Source: Proteocatella sp049670425 (GTDB lineage Bacteria > Bacillota > Clostridia > Peptostreptococcales > Filifactoraceae). From it: a stretch of 9,959 nt of DNA. The stretch's first letter is position 1; every line of letters starts with the position of its first letter. Location of the stretch: contig JBATTG010000182.1 in assembly GCA_049670425.1 (NCBI GenBank), positions 1 to 9,959 of the forward strand. The letters are read 5' to 3'. A model generated the notes under the pieces. The model was not told the origin of the DNA. It saw only the letters and a program-made list of their open reading frames with translations, and searched no databases. This document shows positions 1 to 4,912 of this stretch, in pieces. The translations under genes were made by a program, and so were the position numbers.

Positions 1-182
1 TTTCTGTACCACGAAATTTTGCAAGCTCACAGATATGTTCAGGTTGTGGCTATAAAAACTCGCTTGTCAATGACCTAAAAATCAGAGAATGGACTGGTCA
101 ATTCTGCAGAGCAAATCATCAACGTGATAAAAATGCAGCTGTGAATATTTTGAATAAAGGACTGCAGCAGTTGCTAATGTAG
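1..182 (+). CDS. tnpB: C-terminal end of TnpB (IS200/IS605-family, IS1341-type RNA-guided nuclease), partial and probably decaying
   Basis: The frame beginning at base 3 is open from the window edge and ends in TAG (180-182), giving 59 residues; the start lies outside. It shows the TnpB C-terminal zinc ribbon and RuvC-III region: SSQICSGCG (visible residues 8-16, first CxxC pair C12/C15), then HQRDKNAAVNIL (39-50), the counterpart of the family's HDRDxNAAxNI. The Asp just before xNAA (D42), by analogy the last RuvC catalytic residue, is kept. The second zinc pair, normally WxCPxCG, reads WTGQFCR, so one Cys is Gly and the conserved Pro and Gly are also changed; the first Asp of DRD is Gln. 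Several changes at near-invariant positions point to decay, although the upstream part cannot be judged. Reading on in the same frame gives two further stops (183-185, 192-194) and then TTAGTVEIAW, which resembles the tail of longer clostridial TnpBs as I recall them. No tnpA is in view. Confidence 0.9.
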   Translation, partial: SVPRNFASSQICSGCGYKNSLVNDLKIREWTGQFCRANHQRDKNAAVNILNKGLQQLLM

Positions 183-272
183 TAATCTGCTTAGTTGTCA
201 TACAAAACAACCGCAGGAACTGTGGAGATAGCTTGGTAAATTAGTGAACATTGGTTTGCCCTACCCAAGAAT

Positions 273-294
273 CCCCCACCTCTATAGGTGGGGG
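273..294 (+). repeat. Subterminal right-end hairpin of the IS element
   Basis: CCCCCACC (273-280) pairs perfectly with GGTGGGGG (287-294). T281-A286 can add a ninth pair and leave a CTAT loop. Such foot hairpins are recognised by the Y1 transposase TnpA as single-stranded DNA and form the 3' stem of the omega RNA in this family. There is no U-run after it, so it is not a standard intrinsic terminator. Confidence 0.8.
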
Positions 295-421
295 AGCGTT
301 CAACACTATTTGATGCACATAGCAATCAAAATATGCAGAAAAACTGTGGGGACTGCGCTAACTTATCAATTTATTTAGTTTCGTACGGTAGAGGGTTTAC
401 AAATTCAGGAAAAGGATTAAT

Positions 422-457
422 ATGGCAATAAAGTTAAAGAGCGGTATGAAATTCTAA
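422..457 (+). other. 11-codon open frame with a good ribosome site (leader peptide or gene remnant)
   Basis: ATG at 422-424 is preceded by AGGAAAAGGA (407-416) at a five-base spacing, a better translation start than many real genes have. The frame encodes MAIKLKSGMKF and stops with TAA at 455-457, immediately before the ATGAT array. It could be the surviving 5' end of a gene whose body has been lost near the insertion element, a leader peptide upstream of the DUF4230 gene, or chance. The sequence alone does not decide. Confidence 0.3.
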
Positions 458-486
458 TGATATGATATGATATGATATGATATGAT
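457..486. repeat. Pentanucleotide tandem repeat, (ATGAT)x6
   Basis: Six perfect head-to-tail copies of ATGAT span 30 bases, with no interruption. TGA occurs in every + frame, so the array cannot be part of a + strand coding region. Short perfect arrays of this kind change copy number by polymerase slippage. It ends 71 bases before the DUF4230 start codon. Confidence 0.95.
458..486 (+). promoter_or_regulatory. Overlapping extended -10 boxes formed by the ATGAT array (putative promoter of the DUF4230 gene)
   Basis: The array contains five overlapping copies of TGATATGAT (starting at 458, 463, 468, 473 and 478). Each fits the extended -10 pattern TGnTATAAT with one mismatch. Extended -10 promoters can work without a good -35 box, and I see no convincing -35 upstream. 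Start sites would fall about 65-85 bases before the DUF4230 start codon. Function is inferred from pattern only. Confidence 0.4.
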
Positions 487-557
487 GTAGAATTAGATAG
501 AAAAACGGAAAAACTAATGAATATTCTTTGTTAATAAGTATGGGAGAAAATATCAGA

Positions 558-1166
558 ATGAAAAAAAATGAGAAGTTGGTTTCAAAATTGATGGTATTGA
601 TAGTTTTAGTAGCAATAGGCAGTGCCTTCATAATTGGTTTAAAGTTGGCAGATTATAATAAGGAGCCTGCAATTATTTCGATTATGAATATTGAAGGAAA
701 TATTAAAGAAATTGGCGAATTAGCTACGATGGAATATGGTTATTTAATTGCTCAGACGGCTGAAAAACCTAATAGAACGGTAGTGGGTTTAGAGGTTCCA
801 TTCACGAACAGCAGGGTGATTTATAGCTATGAGGGGCTCATTAAGGCGGGTATAAATTTCAATGAGATAAAAGTAAAAGTGAATGAAGTAAATAAGACTA
901 TTTCAGTTGATTTGCCGGATGCGGATATTTTGAGTTCGGAAGTGGATTTTGACAGCTTAATTGTATATGACGAAAAAAACAACCCATTTAATGCATTTAC
1001 ATTTTCCGACATGAATTTAAATATTTCTGAAGCGCAAATAAAAGCAGAAGAGTCAGCATTGAGTAAGGGGCTGTTAGTCAGAGCGGCTGAAAATGCACAG
1101 AGTATGATAAGGACTACTGTGATGAGTTTTTATGATCTGGGAGAATATGAGATAGAATTTCATTAA
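558..1166 (+). CDS. Membrane-anchored DUF4230-family protein
   Basis: This 202-residue protein has a short Lys-rich N-terminus, one hydrophobic segment (about residues 9-30, probably an uncleaved anchor) and an extracytoplasmic domain. The pattern matches my knowledge of DUF4230: an early GELATMEY segment (residues 53-60), a VIYSYEGLIKAGI block (87-99), a beta hairpin ending in ISVDLPDADILS (115-126), and a C-terminal helix rich in Ala and Asn (LLVRAAENAQSMI, 172-184). No catalytic motif is visible and the family has no settled function. I chose ATG 558 because GGGAGA (542-547) lies ten bases upstream; in-frame TTG 528 and ATG 540 would add ten or six residues but have weaker ribosome sites. 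The gene is AT-rich compared with the peptidase operon and sits beside an IS end, so horizontal acquisition is possible. Its likely promoter lies in the ATGAT array, so expression may vary with repeat number. Confidence 0.75.
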   Translation: MKKNEKLVSKLMVLIVLVAIGSAFIIGLKLADYNKEPAIISIMNIEGNIKEIGELATMEYGYLIAQTAEKPNRTVVGLEVPFTNSRVIYSYEGLIKAGINFNEIKVKVNEVNKTISVDLPDADILSSEVDFDSLIVYDEKNNPFNAFTFSDMNLNISEAQIKAEESALSKGLLVRAAENAQSMIRTTVMSFYDLGEYEIEFH

Positions 1167-1189
1167 TTTTTAAAGCATGAGTGTATTGA

Positions 1190-1219
1190 TTGAATTAATA
1201 GTATCAGGGGTAATAAAAT
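1190..1219 (+). promoter_or_regulatory. Possible promoter of the molybdopterin lipoprotein gene
   Basis: TTGAAT (1190-1195) and TAAAAT (1214-1219) are separated by 18 bases, a four-of-six and a five-of-six match to the sigma-A boxes. The predicted start leaves a leader of roughly 90 bases. No terminator is visible after the DUF4230 gene, so read-through from it is also possible. Confidence 0.35.
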
Positions 1220-1317
1220 ATTAGCTTTACAAGAACATAATAGGCTCGAATTTATAAGAGCGAATTTGTCCGAAATGCGGTGGAAATTAAAGTGTTCTAA
1301 TGAATGGAGATGATTCT

Positions 1318-1989
1318 ATGAAAAAAATCAAAATACATTCTGTCCTGGTAGTTTTAATTTTAACGATGTTAGTTGGTTGCAGTGATGAGACAGCCGAACC
1401 TGCATTAGATGATGTATCAAGTGCAACAGCAAGTCGTTATAGAGAAAACGAAATCATGGAATACGAAGGAGCAAGACTTGATCCTACAATCGGTCCAAGA
1501 GATAATTCTATCAAAGGTGTTCAACATGTTAATATTGATGAATATAAACTAAAGTTAACGGGTCTTGTAGATAAAGAAATAGAGTTAGAGTACGATGATA
1601 TACTTGCACTGGATGCTCATGCACGAAAAATTACTTTGTATTGTGTAGAAGGATGGGACGCTACCATACTTTGGGAAGGTGTGCTTTTAAAAGATATAAT
1701 GGATATTGCAGGAATAAATCCAGAAGCAGACACAGTTATTTTTCATTCAGTCGATGGTTATACAACCTCACTTCCCCTGGAAACCATTATTAATAATGAA
1801 CTGATATTGGCTTATTCTGCAAATGGTTTAGAGTTACCACCTGAGATGGGGTACCCCTTCATAGTTGTGGCAGAAGATAAGCTTGGATACAAATGGGCGC
1901 GCTGGGTATCAGAGATTGAACTTTCAGATGATCAGAATTATAAAGGATACTGGGAAGAACGTGGATATGACAATGATGCAGACCTGTAA
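1318..1989 (+). CDS. Lipoprotein with sulfite-oxidase/MsrP-type molybdopterin-binding domain
   Basis: This 223-residue protein starts with a lipoprotein signal: MKKIK, a hydrophobic core, and lipobox LVGC, with the lipidated Cys at residue 21. Residues about 72-205 form an Oxidored_molyb domain. LYCVEGW (107-113) carries the Cys (C109) expected to ligate molybdenum, followed by GVLLKDI (121-127), the HSVDGYTTSLPLE stretch (143-155) and the GYKWARW signature (190-196). The Mo-co dimerisation domain of true sulfite oxidases is absent, so the protein is closer to the MsrP/YedY type; the substrate is unknown. ATG 1318 was chosen over in-frame ATG 1300 because GGAG (1306-1309) sits eight bases upstream and the signal peptide then has normal length. 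The signal has no twin-arginine, which is unusual for a protein whose cofactor is inserted in the cytoplasm. No MsrQ-like haem partner is adjacent. Confidence 0.88.
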   Translation: MKKIKIHSVLVVLILTMLVGCSDETAEPALDDVSSATASRYRENEIMEYEGARLDPTIGPRDNSIKGVQHVNIDEYKLKLTGLVDKEIELEYDDILALDAHARKITLYCVEGWDATILWEGVLLKDIMDIAGINPEADTVIFHSVDGYTTSLPLETIINNELILAYSANGLELPPEMGYPFIVVAEDKLGYKWARWVSEIELSDDQNYKGYWEERGYDNDADL

Positions 1990-2042
1990 GCTGCGGTGCC
2001 TATAACCAACTTATTCATTGGAATTTTTCATACCATAGATTA

Positions 2043-2080
2043 CACAAAAATCGTCAGGCGTTGTGCCTGACGATTTTGTG
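2043..2080. terminator. Intrinsic terminator after the molybdopterin lipoprotein gene
   Basis: CACAAAAATCGTCAGGC (2043-2059) pairs with GCCTGACGATTTTGTG (2065-2080) through 16 base pairs with one bulged A and a GTTGT loop. The T-run lies inside the 3' arm and the A-run inside the 5' arm, so the core GC stem works as a terminator in either direction. It isolates the upstream gene from the VanZ gene. Confidence 0.8.
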
Positions 2081-2167
2081 ATTAAAATTCCGAAATCCGC
2101 CTATTTTACAAGCGTTATTGTATCTATTAAGATGTTATTCACGTCATAGGCCTTTATTACCAACCTA

Positions 2168-2196
2168 TTGCCAAAATCCATGCCTTCTGATACTAT
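2168..2196 (+). promoter_or_regulatory. Probable promoter of the VanZ-like gene
   Basis: TTGCCA (2168-2173) and TACTAT (2191-2196) are separated by 17 bases, five-of-six and four-of-six matches to sigma-A boxes. The -10 box lies in the loop of a weak inverted repeat, TCTGA/TCAGA, which could be an operator. The promoter is well placed between the preceding terminator and the start codon at 2249. Confidence 0.45.
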
Positions 2197-2248
2197 TTAG
2201 TCAGAGGACATTTTTGTTTGGGTATATATTTAGAGAAGCAGGTATGAA

Positions 2249-2794
2249 ATGAAAAAAAAATATATAACGTGGAGTATTTTGATTTTAATGGCAGGCTGGA
2301 TTGGGCTTATATTTTATTTTTCCTCGCAGGGGCCTGCCGCATCTCATGGGCAGTCGGGATGGGCAGTTGAAATTTTCAACAGATTGAATGCGAAGCTGGA
2401 TATAACGGATACGGAGCTTTTTAAAAAAGCATCATATTTTGTTAGGGAAGTCTTGTTCAAGGGACGTTATGAGACTCCAAATGCGATTATGCGAAAGAGT
2501 GCGCATTTCGGGATTTATCTGGTACTGGGCATGATTACCTGCCTGTTTTCATATATGTATGGCAGGCGCTATCTTCTGGCAGGCATGCTTGGGGTAAGTT
2601 TTCCTGTGCTTATTGCTGTGCTCGATGAATACAATCAAAAGTTCACGGGGAGGACATCTTCTTTGGAGGATGTGCTGCTCGATGGTTCTGGCGCGCTTCT
2701 TGGAACCTGCCTGGTGCTTGTATGTATTTTGATATGCATGGGGATAATGAAGATGAAGGCAAGATACATTTCTAAAAAAAGAAAGCATAAATGA
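2249..2794 (+). CDS. VanZ-family membrane protein
   Basis: This 181-residue integral membrane protein has family-typical length. Visible VanZ features are the first membrane segment ending in FYFSSQ (residues about 8-27), RKSAHFGIY (82-90) at the start of the second segment, and the acidic block 125-152 containing LDEYNQ, then GR, then SSLEDVL, and finally GSGALLG. Two further hydrophobic segments lie at about 107-125 and 148-167, and the C-terminus is strongly basic (KKRKHK). VanZ itself gives low-level teicoplanin resistance, but most homologues are of unknown role in the cell envelope, so resistance should not be assumed. The start has AGG (2240-2242) six bases upstream. The gene appears to be a single-gene unit, with its own promoter upstream and a gap of 156 bases downstream that holds only a weak GCCTG/CAGGC inverted repeat. 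Confidence 0.88.
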   Translation: MKKKYITWSILILMAGWIGLIFYFSSQGPAASHGQSGWAVEIFNRLNAKLDITDTELFKKASYFVREVLFKGRYETPNAIMRKSAHFGIYLVLGMITCLFSYMYGRRYLLAGMLGVSFPVLIAVLDEYNQKFTGRTSSLEDVLLDGSGALLGTCLVLVCILICMGIMKMKARYISKKRKHK

Positions 2795-2950
2795 AGGAAC
2801 TTATTAAATCGTTTTTGTGTGAACTCATTTTAGCAGCATAATTCAAATTATACTATTTTTCATATAGAAGACTGTAACTGATTTTAAAAATGTTAAGCCT
2901 GCTACTAACTTAAGAACAGGCATTTAATTAAATAGATAGGAGATAAAATT

Positions 2951-3529
2951 ATGAAAATATTAGGGATTTGTGGAAGCAGCAGGAAGCGTGGGAATACGGC
3001 GTCTATTATAGGAAGAATACTCGAGGGTGCGAAATCGGCGAATGAAGCTACTGAAACGGAGCTTATTTTTCTTAATGACTATGATTTGAAATCGTGTACG
3101 GGCTGTGAGGGCTGTGCAAAGAGTTTCAGCTGTGTAATCCGGGATGACTATGCAAAGATTATAGAAAAATTTGATGAAGCTGATGCGATAGTCATCGGCT
3201 CGCCAACTTACTGGTACAATGTGACGGGTCAGATGAAGCTTTTTATAGACCGCTGTTACAGCCTTATCAGTTATCCTGAGGGCCAAAGGAAGATATGGAC
3301 CAGCAAATATCAGGACCTGGGCAAGAAGGTAGTAACGGTTGCGGTATGCGAGCAGGAAGAGGAGAGCATGATGGGCTTCACTTCGCAGACTCTGGTAATG
3401 GTCATGAAGGATCTTGACCTTGAGCTGATTCGAGAGATCAAGGTGCTGCATTATTTTGAGGCGGGAAGCGTCAAGGGCGATGCGGATTTGCTGGATGATG
3501 CCTTTGATATGGGCAGACAGCTGAGCTGA
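2951..3529 (+). CDS. Iron-sulfur flavoprotein (NADPH-dependent FMN reductase fold, Isf-like)
   Basis: This 192-residue flavodoxin-like protein begins KILGICGSSRKRGNT; residues 8-16 (GSSRKRGNT) form the FMN phosphate loop. GSPTYWYNVTGQMKLFIDR (83-101) is the second FMN-contacting loop and helix. Between them, cysteines 49, 52, 55 and 61 form C-x2-C-x2-C-x5-C, the compact 4Fe-4S motif known from archaeal and clostridial Isf proteins. The expected role is single-electron transfer between ferredoxin-type donors and an unknown acceptor, possibly in oxidative-stress defence in anaerobes; the partner is not visible here. AGGAG (2938-2942) lies eight bases before the start. The gene has a strong terminator downstream and is convergent with pepT. 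Confidence 0.9.
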   Translation: MKILGICGSSRKRGNTASIIGRILEGAKSANEATETELIFLNDYDLKSCTGCEGCAKSFSCVIRDDYAKIIEKFDEADAIVIGSPTYWYNVTGQMKLFIDRCYSLISYPEGQRKIWTSKYQDLGKKVVTVAVCEQEEESMMGFTSQTLVMVMKDLDLELIREIKVLHYFEAGSVKGDADLLDDAFDMGRQLS

Positions 3530-3563
3530 GGAGTATGTTTATAAAGTTTTTCGACTATAACTG

Positions 3564-3628
3564 AAAAAAATCCAGCGAAGGGCGATAATCTTGGAGACCA
3601 AGACTATCGGGCCATTCGCTGGTTTTTT
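3564..3628. terminator. Large bidirectional terminator between the flavoprotein gene and pepT
   Basis: The outer stem CCAGCGAA (3572-3579) pairs with TTCGCTGG (3615-3622). The inner arms CGATAATCTTGG (3583-3594) and CCAAGACTATCG (3598-3609) pair with a single A-C mismatch around an AGA loop. T6 follows at 3623-3628 and A7 precedes at 3564-3570, so it ends both the + strand flavoprotein transcript and the minus-strand pepV-yfcC-pepT transcript. Confidence 0.93.
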
Positions 3629-3665
3629 CTGTTTTTTGTAGGTGTTTAATGCTTATTTTTGGTGT

Positions 3666-4886
3666 TTATTTTGTGTATGATTCTATAATCTCTATGACTG
3701 TAGCTACGGCGTTGTCCATTACCTGCACGGATATGGCCTCGAATTTGGCATGGTAGTTGAAGCCTCCGGTGAAGATGTTTGGAGTAGGAAGCCCATTGTA
3801 TGAAAGTGTGGCGCCATCGGTGCCACCTCTTATTGCTTTTACTATTGGGACTATGCCTATTTTTTCCATCGCGCATATTGCCGAATCGACTATATGCATT
3901 ACTGGAAGTATATGCTGCTTCATGTTGAAGTAGGAATCCTTAAGCTCAAGCTCTGCGGTGCCTTCGCCATACTTGGCATTTATGAAGTCGCAGGCTTTTT
4001 TCATGAATTCTTTCCTTGCAGTGAACTTGTCCATGTCATGGTCTCTTATTATATATTCCATCTTTGTAAGCTCTACATTTCCTTCGAGTTCGTCGAGGTG
4101 GAAAAATCCTTCATAGCCTTCGGTGTGCTGAGGTACATCAAACACGGGAAGAAGGGCGTTGAGCTCCATCGCTATGAGAAGCGAGTTTTTCATCTTGTGC
4201 TTTGCTGAACCTGGATGTATGTTCACACCGTTTATTTTTATGTTTGCTGAGGCTGCGTTGAAGTTTTCGTATTCTATTTCGCCTTCGAAGCTTCCGTCAA
4301 GCGTGTAGGCGAAGTCTGCGCCGAATTTTTCGACATCGAACTTCTCTGTTCCTCTTCCGACTTCTTCATCGGGGGTGAAGCAGACCTTGATGTCTCCGTG
4401 CTTTACGTCGGGATTTTGAACGAAGTATTCAAGTACGGCAAATATCTCAGCTATTCCGGCCTTGTCGTCGGCTCCCAGAAGCGTAGTTCCGTCTGTGGTT
4501 ATAAGGGTATGGCCCTTAAAGTCTGCAAGGTAAGGAAAGTCTGATACTTTCATGACTATGCCACTTTCTTCATTCAGGACTATGTCTTCTCCGTCGTAAT
4601 CGGTGATTATTTTTGGATTTATATTTTCGCCTGAGAATGCCGGGCTTGTATCCATATGTGCTATGAGGCCTATTGCGGGAGCGCCTGGGAAGTTGCCTGC
4701 AAGGCTTCCCATTACATAGCAGTTGGCGTCGACGTTTGCATCGCTTATTCCTATGGCTTTTAGATCATCTACAAGCACTCTGGCAAGGTCGAACTGAATC
4801 GCCGAGCTTGGCAGGGTTTCTGATTTTGAATCTGACTTTGTGTTTATTTGTACATATCTTAAAAATCTTTGAGAAACTGTTTCCAT
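3666..4886 (-). CDS. pepT: Peptidase T (M20B tripeptide aminopeptidase)
   Basis: This cytosolic zinc aminopeptidase releases the N-terminal residue from tripeptides. At 406 residues it matches the usual length (about 408 in E. coli). The di-zinc site is complete: H77 and the catalytic base partner D79 in LIAHMDT, bridging D140 in LLGADDKAG, E174/E175 in TPDEEVGRGT, D197 in TLDG, and H379 in FNYHAKFE. NIHPGSAKHKMKNS (222-235) and AIRGGTDGATLSYNGLPTPN (351-370) are further family signatures. The start is fixed by a perfect AAGGAGG (4898-4892) five bases upstream. It is the last gene of the pepV-yfcC-pepT operon, 26 bases after the carrier gene, and is followed by a strong terminator. No defect is seen. 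Confidence 0.97.
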   Translation of the reverse strand: METVSQRFLRYVQINTKSDSKSETLPSSAIQFDLARVLVDDLKAIGISDANVDANCYVMGSLAGNFPGAPAIGLIAHMDTSPAFSGENINPKIITDYDGEDIVLNEESGIVMKVSDFPYLADFKGHTLITTDGTTLLGADDKAGIAEIFAVLEYFVQNPDVKHGDIKVCFTPDEEVGRGTEKFDVEKFGADFAYTLDGSFEGEIEYENFNAASANIKINGVNIHPGSAKHKMKNSLLIAMELNALLPVFDVPQHTEGYEGFFHLDELEGNVELTKMEYIIRDHDMDKFTARKEFMKKACDFINAKYGEGTAELELKDSYFNMKQHILPVMHIVDSAICAMEKIGIVPIVKAIRGGTDGATLSYNGLPTPNIFTGGFNYHAKFEAISVQVMDNAVATVIEIIESYTK

Positions 4887-4912
4887 TTTTTCCTCCTTAA
4901 ATTATAAGCTGT

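Larger units (their letters stand above)
1..304 (+). mobile_element. Right part of an IS200/IS605-family (IS1341-like) insertion element
   Basis: The tnpB tail is followed about 90 bases later by an imperfection-free hairpin (273-294) and then by GTTCAAC (298-304). This order, tnpB then a C-rich/G-rich subterminal hairpin then a TTCAA-type end, is the standard right end of IS200/IS605 elements, which have no terminal inverted repeats and make no target duplication. The exact boundary is inferred: TCAA is the right cleavage motif in IS608, and the matching bases here are 300-303. In active elements the 3' part of tnpB plus this end is transcribed as the omega (reRNA) guide RNA, with the guide taken from bases just beyond the right end. 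Confidence 0.75.
183..557. other. Gene-free stretch between tnpB and the DUF4230 gene
   Basis: This stretch of about 375 bases contains the non-coding IS right end (183-304), about 150 bases with no recognised feature apart from a tiny open frame at 422-457, the ATGAT array (457-486), and a leader of about 70 bases up to the DUF4230 start. A minus-strand open frame crosses the array, but only because the reverse repeat contains no stop codons; I do not regard it as a gene. Confidence 0.6.

Noticed and set aside
310..314. TTGAT as an IS target or TnpB adjacent motif
   Set aside because: A five-base word is expected by chance, and it lies beyond the right end rather than at the left-end position where a target motif should be.
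457..486. ATGAT array as a CRISPR or iteron origin
   Set aside because: There are no spacers and the unit is only five bases. No replication gene is nearby.
434..631. 65-codon minus-strand open frame across the ATGAT array
   Set aside because: It is open mainly because the reverse repeat (ATCAT) has no stops and gives a low-complexity ISYHI repeat. It has no good ribosome site and overlaps the DUF4230 start.
2249..2794. VanZ-like gene as a glycopeptide-resistance determinant
   Set aside because: No vanA/H/X or other resistance genes are present, and most VanZ-family proteins have no shown resistance role.
2895..2925. GCCTG/CAGGC inverted repeat as terminator of the VanZ gene
   Set aside because: It has only five GC-rich pairs, a 15-base loop and no clean T-run, so it is too weak to call.
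2960..3451. 163-codon minus-strand open frame
   Set aside because: It is opposite the flavoprotein gene, which has intact FMN and Fe-S motifs; the minus translation has no recognisable domain.
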